Positions 56,170 through 64,000 of a stretch of DNA of 64,000 bases are shown one piece after another. This DNA is from Terana coerulea. Lineage: Eukaryota; Basidiomycota; Agaricomycetes; Polyporales; Phanerochaetaceae. The position numbers and the translations under genes are program-made. The stretch spans positions 1-64,000 of the forward strand of contig JAKOGH010000652.1 in the NCBI GenBank assembly GCA_024811115.1. The letters are read 5' to 3'. How positions within the stretch are numbered: position 1 is the first letter of the stretch; each line of letters opens with the position of its first letter. The notes below the pieces were generated by a model. The model was not told the DNA's origin and searched no databases. It saw nothing but the letters and a program-made list of their open reading frames with translations.

Positions 56170-58334
56170 ATGAAAGCTCTCCAGCGTGCCATCAGACCGG
56201 TCTTCGGCCGCCTGCGCACTCTCTTGTACACTATGACCTTCCTCATCCGCTGGTTGTTTGGACTGGACGTCGTGCCCAAGCTCTTCTACCCGCCGGCGGT
56301 GGCGACAGTCTCAGTGCGAAAGTCCGTTAAGCGGGACGATCTCGCCGAGCTGTCCCTGAAGGAACTGGTGGAGACGCGGTGTCCCAGCTTGCATGACCAC
56401 TTCAAGTCCGCGTTGTGGCTGCCAAAGTGAGTCTCGCACACATCGCCGATTTGTCGGAATCTGAGTTGTCTGGACCGCAGCGGGCACCTGCAGACGTTTT
56501 ACTGCGTGATCGGGGATTTCTCACGTGTAGACAAGGTGGAATACGAGAGGTGCGTGTCCGCTGTTCTTGGCGGGATTCGCCTTCACGACATGTGCCTGCT
56601 ACAGGACGCTGCTGCGCACACTGGACGGAGGCACAATGTACGTGCATCCTCTCACCGCCCAGGCCTTGAAGCAGTTGAAATGAATCGGATCCCCCTGCCA
56701 GCGGTCTGGACTTTACCCCAACCGGTGACCAGTCGCAATTCAAGGAGGACACGCCCGTCGTGGTCGTTCTGCACGGGCTGACGGGAGGTGCGCGTTCTGT
56801 CCTGGGCAAATATGTCAGCCTGTGGAGCCGATACTCAATGCCAACGCGTCCGTTATTGCAGGGTCTCACGAATCCTATGTCCGAGCGATTCTAGCCCCGA
56901 CGTGCACACCCCAGGAGCAAGGCGGCTTAGGGTACCGCGCCGTTGTGGTCAACTTCCGTGGTTGTAAGTGACCATTGCTTGTCAGGGACCACTCAGAATT
57001 CCACGCTGCCCGGCTGCCACCACGCGTCTTCACGCAGGTGTCCGTATTACAGCGCGTTTTGTTAAGGAGGACGCTTCCAGGGTTGACGATCCGGAAAGGG
57101 AGTCGACGGTGCTCCGTCGGCGCGAAATGAAGCTGCGGTACCGCGCCGCGCCGTATCTCGTTTAGACCGAGATCAACACGCCACAATCCTTTTCATTCAA
57201 CCAGGATCGGGCGTGATCCATACCCAATCCGAGTTCATGATGAATGTCTCACCAGATTCGCCTCGGCACGGTGTTCGCGTCTCGCTGCCCCTGCATGTCC
57301 CCCTCATTCCGTGCTAGTGTTAATGAAATAATCCATTTCGCAGGCGCAGGTGTCCCGCTCACCAGCCCACAGTTATATTCAGCTGGTCACACGGACGACA
57401 TTCGCACCGCCTTGTTGTACATCACCTCGATATACCCTAAGGCTCCGCTATTAGGCGTAGGATTCTCTCTGGGTGCCAACGTGCTCACACGTTACATTGC
57501 TCAGGAGGGCGAGCACAGCCGCCTTTCATCGGCGTGTGCACTGGGTTGCGTATGTGTTTCCCTCTCCCCACTGGCGCAAACAGGTCTAAATCGATCCCAC
57601 GTGTAGCCATGGGATCTACTCGCCAACAGCAAAAGGCGAGTTCTGTCCGGAAGTCCGTGCAATGCGTAACTGACATGGTTCATTCTAGACTTGGGGCCAG
57701 CTGGTGGCGCCGCCGCATCTACTCCGGCGGCATGGCCACCAATCTCCAGAACGTGTTACGGCGACACCTCGCGACGTTTGAGACACACCCCGAATCTGAA
57801 GTGTCGAAAGCCGTGCCAGGCATGCTGAAGCAGCAGCACGCCTCGCTATTCAACTTCGATGATACCATCACCCGCCTCGCCGGAGGATCGTCCCCGCCGT
57901 TTCCTTTCGCCAGCGCGGACGACTACTACGTCTGGGGCTCGAGCCACCATGTGCTGGGCGACGTCCGCGTGCCGTTCCTGGCTCTGAACGCGGACGACGA
58001 TCCCATTGTTGGTGTTCTCCCGGTCTACGACGATTCGTGCCAGTTGAGCCCGTGGGTCGTATTCGGTGTCACAAAGGGAGGCGGACATTTGGGGTGGTTC
58101 GACGAGGGGTCCAGGCCTGGATCTCCCAGCAGGTGGTACCGCCGGCCCGTGTTAGAGTGGCTGAAGGCCATGGGTGACGATGTCGTGCGAGTAGGCGGAA
58201 CACCGAAAGCGCTGAGGGAGAAGGACGGCTGGATCATGGAGGAAGGCAGAGATGACATTGGGTGCCAGGTGGTCTCTGGCGGTGGTCATGTATCAGGCGC
58301 GGAAGGAGAAGGAGGCTTATTAGCTGGCCTATGA
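56170..58334 (+). CDS. Alpha/beta-hydrolase, EHT1/EEB1/YMR210W-like esterase
   Basis: Serine hydrolase related to yeast medium-chain acyl ester synthase/esterases and bacterial YheT. It starts MKALQRAIRPVFGRLRTLLY with a probable membrane-associated N-terminus (TMTFLIRWLFGL). Blocks: CPSLHDHFKSALWLPNGHLQ, VVVVLHGLTGGSHESYVRAI (oxyanion), YRAVVVNFRGCAGVPLTSPQ, nucleophile GVGFSLGANVLTRYI (GFSLG), the acid in LALNADDDPIVGV and the His in KGGGHLGWF. Nine or so exons join in frame. One intron uses a GC donor (AAAAG then GCGAGT near 57633), and another is unusually long (about 380 nt, 56965-57343). Likely cuts or forms short fatty-acid esters at lipid droplets or membranes; exact substrate unknown. 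Confidence 0.88.
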
Positions 58335-58490
58335 GATAGAGTTAAACATAGTGTTGTTGACCATCTCTGAGCGATCTCGATTGCAATATTTAGACTGTGC
58401 TTGTAGCGCTCGCTGCGGGTGGGACGGACGGACGATACAATACAGTTGTCTTCCCAGTGGTGTGGTGATACATTCATTGAGTACACTCTA

Positions 58491-59524
58491 CTACTCACTA
58501 TCACTGAACGTGACTCCATGCTCCTCTTCCTCATCTTCTTCTCGTGATTCGCGGTCGTACTGGCTGAAGTCAACCGATACCGCGCCTTCCTCCATGAGGC
58601 TGTCGTCTGCCGCAGCAATATCTCTGTTACGCTCAAACAATTGGCGGCCTGTAGTACCATTAACACGCGAACATTATCGTTGTCGTGGACACTCACCACT
58701 CAATCTCGTGAACAGCCTCTTGTACTCTTCGCGTTCCTTGGGGGTCATGCCTTTCATCTTCTCTTCTTCTTCTCGTGCCCTTTTCACGGCCATCTCCTTT
58801 TCAAACTTGGATTTCCACGCAGTAAAGGATTCGAGTGTCACGGGTGTGCCTCGGGTTTTTGCTTCTTCCGCCTGCACCCAGTCAGTAACGAGGGGCACAT
58901 GAAGGGCAAGGCACTAACCTCAATTGCTAATCGTTCCTTCTCCGCTTCTTCTTGTCTTTGCTTCTCAGCGCGTGCTTGAGTCAAGGCAGCCAGTTGTTCA
59001 CGAAGATGGGAGACTAGCGTGAATGTCATCGCCATGCCCAAGTTTTCTTCTCCCTGCATGTCGTTCAGTAAAGTCAATCACGAGCATAGATTATGAAATA
59101 CTACTCACGACCTGGTGCATCCCCTCGATCAGGCTCTGCACTTCCTCCTCATCAAGCTCGCCCTCGAATGGTTCTAATGAGAGCTCAGGGATAACGTCTG
59201 GGTAATCGTCCGGGTATCGAACGTCCAGTATTAACTTCACTGCCGACAACTATCAGTGGAAAGTAGGGGGATGCACCACCATTACTAACCACTTTCGGTC
59301 CCATCATCGACATCCTCTGGCTCGACTTCTATGCGAACCTCATTGTCCGATATTTCTTGGACTGCACTCAGCTAGATCGGGATTGCAGAGTGGGCGAGGA
59401 CGAACTGGAGAGTTCTGTCGGATAGATCGACTCGAGTACCTGTATATGCAGCGTAGGTAGCAGCTCTAAGTACTTTACACTTGGCTCTTACCTCGAACTC
59501 TTCTGCGAGTACCTCTGAGGACAT
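58491..59524 (-). CDS. gir2: RWD-domain protein Gir2/RWDD1
   Basis: Partner of the DRG2/Rbg2 GTPase and Gcn1-associated translation control. Exon 1 is MSSEVLAEEFE, then VLESIYPTELS, then IQEISDNEVRIEVEPEDVDD, VKLILDVRYPDDYPDVIPEL and LSLEPFEGELDEEEVQSLIE. Together these form the RWD domain with its YPxxxP-type motif (YPDDYPDVIP). A coiled coil (QLAALTQARAEKQRQEEAEK) leads to TLESFTAWKSKFEKEMA, GMTPKEREEYKRLFTRLSGR and QLFERNRDIAAADDSL, the DFRP-like C-terminal block of RWDD1. The acidic end is EEDEEEEHGVTFSDSE. All junctions are in frame. It is divergent from the bS21m gene with 192 bp between starts. Confidence 0.94.
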
Positions 59525-59716
59525 GAGAGGGGATGGTAAAGCGCGATGTCCGGGGTCCTGGCATAAATTCCGGGCGAGTGCACTGTGGGCGCTTCTCTGC
59601 CTAGACCGTTTCACGCACTTTCTCCTCCGAGGTCGAGGTCGACCAAATCGTCCTCCTTTACGCGGACTCGCTACGAGGTTGCATACCCAACAACTTGTGT
59701 CTGACGAGTTGCGACA

Positions 59717-60391
59717 ATGCTTGCCGCGCTTGCACGCAGCACACCGGTCGCTGTCGGCCGCAGCGTCAACAATGCTCGTTGGATCGCTGGCGTAACACCC
59801 GTCCTGACATGCAAGCGGAGCATAGCAAGTGCACCCACAACACCCCGTCAAACGCCCCGGTTCTCAGAGCTGAGCCTTCGCGATACCAAGAATAAGGACC
59901 CGCGACCGAACCCATTGTCTCCTACTATGCCCAGGGATGCCAGTTGGGACGTTATTCGCCCTACGCGCGGTACGAATACTCCAAAGACCCCACAGGAAGT
60001 GTGGGCGGGCAGGGAACCGACCGTAAAAATCTACTTCGTCCTCCCAGCGCATGGGCTGGTGCGTCGCTTGCAACAAGACAGCTACTCTCATCTCACAGTG
60101 CTATTAGGCCGTAGCGTCCCTGTGGCCCAGACTATGTCGTCGCTACAAGGCGCGTTGCAGCGTCTCCGAGGAACTTTGAATGCCAACCAAGTCAATCGAG
60201 AGCTACACCTCGTGAAGCGACACGAAAAGAAGGGTGTCAAGCGGAGAAGGCTCGCTAGCGAACGCTGGAGGAGGAGGTTCGCGCACGAGGTATGTTCCGT
60301 ACCGTATGTAGAGGATGCTGCGTACTAATAGTGACTTCAGGTGAGGTTGAAGGTTCAGATGGTCAACGAGATCCGCGCTCGTGGTGCATAA
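59717..60391 (+). CDS. mrp21: Mitochondrial small-subunit ribosomal protein bS21m
   Basis: Starts MLAALARSTPVAVGRSVNNA, an Arg/Ala-rich presequence without acids. A linker follows (WAGREPT), then the S21 core GRSVPVAQTMSSLQGALQRL, NQVNRELHLVKRHEKKGVKR and RLASERWRRRFAHE. A last exon encodes VRLKVQMVNEIRARGA. The GRSV start, central NxVxRELxLxKRHEKKG block and basic end are diagnostic. The stretch between about 60029 and 60097 has GT...AG ends and is a multiple of three, so it is probably an intron even though the frame stays open. Confidence 0.9.
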
Positions 60392-61294
60392 GTAGTGACT
60401 ATGTTACGGCACCCGGTGAACTGTCTATTCCTGCTATACACATGTCTGCGAAATTGAGTGAGACTACCTGTGCCGCTTGTGGACAAACCCGCGCGCTCCT
60501 GGTAGAAGCCGCAAGGGTGCTTGTCACTGCACGGTTCTAACCAGGGCGTAGAGCGAACATGTGGGCCCCGTTTGATTCGGACGGTGAGTAGTTTACAGAA
60601 ATGTGGTCCCCTCCGCTGACACAGACGCCTATGACGCCGCAGCGGCCGTTCCTCCACAAGCCTCGCTCCGGATTTAGGGAAGACATTTTCAGCGCGAAAA
60701 CGGCTAAAACTCAGCACGCCCCGTACACGCCTCGCGCCTCGTGCGGGCAGCGCGAGAGCAACAAGCGATTTGTGATTGATTTTTCACTGAGCGCACTGAG
60801 CGCCTTTGGTCTAGAATAGACAATGGACCAAGGGTGCAATCTTGCCGCCATGCCTGCGGGGACGCGATTGCCTTTCCGTCCCCCGCACCCTACTCGCAAG
60901 ACGCGTCAACAGTCAGGGTGCCCGACCTCGCCTAACTTGGAGCGGAAGGCTACAGCCCATACCCACCCCATCACCGAACGCACCGATCGACTGTCAGGAC
61001 ATTCATGGTTTCACGCGAGGCGAGGTTGGGGTCTGTGAGCTTGCCCTAGATGCAGGATGTGTGTAGCGAGGGGCCCCACGCCTCGCCGTCTAGGTCTGCC
61101 GGTTTTCGGGCGAGAATGAGGTCAACGTGCAATCGTTTTTGCTCAGATGCGGTGCCTCATTCCTGCGACTGATGTGCATTCCATGTCATATATAAACCCA
61201 TACCTCTCCTCTCCTCCAAACCAGCTTGACAGCATTACCCTACATACCTCACTTAACTTTATACCCTCGTCGACAGACCTATTTGCTCAACGAT
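60392..61294. other. Intergenic region
   Basis: About 900 bases; frames of 60-120 codons on both strands overlap and show no family resemblance. A TATATAAACC box (61189-61198) about 100 bp before the next ATG is a probable TATA element. Confidence 0.5.
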
Positions 61295-61654
61295 ATGTGC
61301 CATAATGTGAGTAATTCTCCGTAGAGCCGTTGTCTTCCCCTCACTCATAGCGCTCCACAGATTCAGGACGGTCGCTTCCACACTGTCTGCGGACATTTCA
61401 TTGCGATGTCTACGCGCTTCTCGGACTGCATGAGGCCAGACTGTCTATTCAGTCGCCACCATGCACATCCGACGGGTATGTCGGACATTCCTCTCATCGT
61501 AAGCAAAATAACTTACCACGCTTATCTAGGTTGCAAATCCTCTTCCTGCCAGCGGTTGATGACCGTGCCCCAGCGCAACCCCATCAGGATCAGCGAGACC
61601 AAATGCGCAGACTGCCTCATGAGGGAGCGAGATGGTATGGTTGGCTTCGTTTAA
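61295..61654 (+). CDS. Small Cys/His-rich protein
   Basis: Three exons: MCHN, then IQDGRFHTVCGHFIAMSTRF...CMRPDCLFSRHHAHPTG, then CKSSSCQRLMTVPQRNPIRI...KCADCLMRERDGMVGFV. About 90 residues with nine cysteines and several histidines arranged CGH, C-x4-C, HH-x2-H, C-x4-C and CxxC, suggesting bound zinc in a RING-like or knuckle fold. No signal peptide, so it is probably intracellular. Splice sites are good (GTGAGT, GTATGT, TAG) and a TATA box is well placed. I recall similar short Cys-rich proteins in Agaricomycetes without known function; that is memory, not shown here. Confidence 0.7.
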
Positions 61655-62208
61655 GCTGAACCTCATCAAGCCTACCCCTCAGGGCTGCGCGGGGACATTC
61701 TGGTCAATCAAGCCAGCACTCATTACACGACGTAACGCTTTCGCCTTCCAACCACGGGTTTGTTTCTTATGCGCTCAAGCGCTGGCGCTCTAGCGTCTCT
61801 GGACTGTCATATTATCCAGGTCGCCACATATACGTGTAAATTATCATATTCGCGGACTACGATACCCATGGGACGTACTCTACGTAATGCAATACTTGTA
61901 TGTACCTTCATATGCAGCCGTCTACCGACACCATGCTCTATGTTTTGCACATGCCAAATCCATTCATTATTACGTAATCAAAGAAGAACAGTGTCGAATT
62001 TGGCAGTCGTTGATCCTCGTCTTTCACCTCAGCGGTCTACGCCAGATGTCGCCTTGTATTCTGGACCTCTTGAACTCGACGATGGTTGTTGTCAAGCATA
62101 ATGCATTGTATTGCACTAGCTATAATATGGCATGCTCGCCTACTTAGCGACTTTGAGCCCATCCGCTCAGCCAGCCTCGTCTAAGTCGTCTCTCACCACT
62201 TCCCAGTC
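61655..62208. other. Intergenic region
   Basis: No coding or RNA feature recognised; composition is AT-richer than the flanks around 61790-62150. Confidence 0.45.
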
Positions 62209-64000
62209 ATGGAACGCCCTCTACTCTCAACAGACCTGTTCGACGTAATGCCTGGATTGGCCAAAATGTTTGGTATTGACCCCCCACCAGCGATGCCTCC
62301 CGTTGCAAACCTCTACCAGTATGTGCGCGAAGCCTTGCTCCCGGAAATGCCGCTCGCCACAATCATTCTACCCAAAATGCCCATCACCGGACGAAAGAGT
62401 CACCAGAACCACCTCTCTGTGCGCGAGGAGACATGGCGACGACTGGAGATCATTGAGAGGTTGAATTGGTATGAATTTGAATACGCTGTGATGGAGTGTG
62501 CGTTCGATGTTGCCTGTGACCTGCGTATTTACTCTGACATGAGCATTGTTGGACAGTCATGGACGTGCGGTTACCGCAAACAGATCTGCGGATACCGGAA
62601 CCAGACCCGGTTACGGGCGAGGAATGTACCATTCCAGCGAAGAAATTCTCGGTCGAGGAGAAAGTCTTGGGCCGCCCAGCAAATCTCGAAAGGTAGTGTT
62701 ATTATGTTGGTCTTTATCGTGCTAGTCATGCACGCCGCTGAACAATCTATCCACAGAGTTTTTCTTTGGGTCGAAGAATACCCACTTGCCAGCGCACAAA
62801 GAGTTGTTCACGCGACGTTTCCCGAGACACGTCCATGGCGCTTTCACCGAAGCCAATTACCGGAGCCAGACTCTACACTCGTCAAGTGGCTTACGTGGGG
62901 TATGCCAGGTCGTGACGGTGTGCCAGAGCGGACTGGTGTGGTAGTGATGGTCCAACCACCGTGGATAGCTAGTCAAGCCGATCTCGAAGCATTCGCCAAA
63001 TGTCGCAGGGTAAGCCATTTGCCGCACTCATGCACTCAGGTGTAGTACGCTAACTGAAGCTTGGTAGCTTCCGTCTAAAGAAGAATCAGAGAGGTCCAAC
63101 AAGCCTACGATGTATCGCAGCCAAGAGCGGATGTGGGCAAAGGTACTTACGCCCCGGCTCTGCGGTCTTGCACACTCTGAATTGATACCGTCAATTTCAC
63201 AGCTATGGGATTTTTGCTCTCGCAGAGATTGTTCTTGGTGGATAATAACAACGTACGACGCGTGGGTTTTTGGCATGTTCTCTCATGGTGAGTCTCATGT
63301 TTCAATCATGTGCCTCTATGTTTGACCGATATCGACAGGCAAGACACGGGGTTTGTCCTGCCTGTGAAGTCATTCGACGAAACACGGCCTACAATTCTCC
63401 AATGCTTAGTGTTCTGGCTCTCCTCAGCCATGAACGTGCCTGGCAGTTGGCCATTACCCGAGGTCCGTAAAGCTATGCATCATTTGCATTATGTCTGACA
63501 GACTGGTCTGTGTACTGCAGACTGCGGAGATGGCTCAAGATCACCTTGAAAGGAATGCACATATCCCTGTGGAGCCTGATATGAACGTTCCCTATGCACG
63601 GCCGCCACCCTCGGAAACCGAGTTTTCTGTAGCAGACAGAGGTCAGTTACGTCTCTTCCACTTTCTTCATCGTTCACTTATAATCTGTCACGTAGACAAC
63701 GACTCGGAGTATGGGATGGATGAGGAAGAGGAGAATATGGAAGCCGTCGTATCGGCGGAGGGGGTCGATGATGTACATCCCGATATTCCGAATCCTCCAC
63801 CGCCCGTAGGGCAGCTCATTGAGGCCAACGTGAAACGGATTCGGGGTTGGGGATATAACGTGCCCACAGGTGCCTCACCCGACGCGATGTCCGTTTCGGC
63901 GTTCACAGTCTCATCCGGCGCGTCGACGGTGAGACCACGACAAACGGGCATGCGTGGCGGCGCGATGGTCGATCGGCCCAGCAGGGTTGTCACACTTTCG
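62209..64000 (+). CDS. Uncharacterised Agaricomycete family protein, 3' end outside window
   Basis: Runs off the right edge. It starts MERPLLSTDLFDVMPGLAKM, then SVREETWRRLEIIERL and, in a following exon, PEPDPVTGEECTIPAKKFSV. Later blocks: RVFLWVEEYPLASAQRVVHA, TGVVVMVQPPWIASQADLEA, RSQERMWAKLWDFCSRRDCS, WWIITTYDAWVFGMFSHG and LPVKSFDETRPTILQCLVFW. A Pro/acidic segment (EYGMDEEEENMEAVVSAEG) and GQLIEANVKRIRGWGYNVP end the visible part. The MWAKLWDxC...WxxxTTYxxWVFGxFSxG pattern is shared by lineage-specific families in wood-decay basidiomycetes, function unknown. Joining FSHG to the next exon in frame requires one more A at 63341-63342, and the first intron near 62460-62550 is not resolved. 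Confidence 0.65.

Noticed and set aside
1..64000. CRISPR-like arrays, viral insertions or bacterial transfer
   Set aside because: No evenly spaced repeats with spacers, no viral replicase or capsid motifs and no intron-free block of bacterial-type genes were seen.

Overview
The window is nuclear DNA of a filamentous basidiomycete, almost certainly an Agaricomycete. The signs are short (about 50-60 nt) GT-AG introns with GTRNGT donors in nearly every gene, tRNA genes with introns, compact spacing, Zn2Cys6 regulators, and protein families typical of mushrooms. The uncharacterised gene at the right edge resembles lineage-specific families I associate with Polyporales, but the order-level call is weak. 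No virus, plasmid, CRISPR array or bacterial island is visible.

Layout. 0.2-8 kb: a secreted double-psi-barrel protein, the replication-fork protein Csm3/Swi3, N-terminal methyltransferase NTM1 (divergent from csm3), mitochondrial adenylate kinase and a Coq11-like protein. 8.3-21 kb: tRNA-Asn, V-ATPase subunit D, ribosomal protein L26 and FRG1 (sharing a 165-bp divergent promoter), a J-domain/ankyrin/RG-tail protein, an unknown protein, LUC7, and a tandemly duplicated coiled-coil gene followed by about 50-bp repeats. 21-26.5 kb: a Zn2Cys6 regulator and a gene-empty stretch holding a 1.37-kb element with 46-bp terminal inverted repeats. 26.5-36 kb: the ribosome-assembly helicase SPB4, a lone ABC ATPase, TOM40 and a heat-inducible-looking cytosolic HSP70, with two tRNA-Ile(UAU) genes. 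36-48.5 kb: a CCCH-finger coiled-coil protein, a DNAJC9-like J protein, a GPI-anchored Kre9/Knh-like wall protein, a polytopic membrane protein, a SET-domain methyltransferase and an SDR oxidoreductase. 48.8-64 kb: a large disordered nuclear-looking protein, a regulator with two Zn2Cys6 clusters in tandem, an alpha/beta-hydrolase, RWDD1/Gir2, mitochondrial ribosomal protein bS21m, a small Cys-rich protein and an incomplete lineage-specific gene.

Most genes are housekeeping and unrelated in pathway, so this is ordinary euchromatin rather than a functional cluster. The strongest window-wide signal is technical or evolutionary. At least ten otherwise intact, conserved genes need a single-base change in a homopolymer run to stay in frame (both missing and extra bases). 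This fits uncorrected read errors better than pseudogenes. The most interesting biological items are the double Zn2Cys6 factor, the inverted-repeat element, the duplicated coiled-coil gene, the J/ankyrin/RG architecture and the telomere-repeat-like promoter boxes. I did not find a convincing new multi-gene system.
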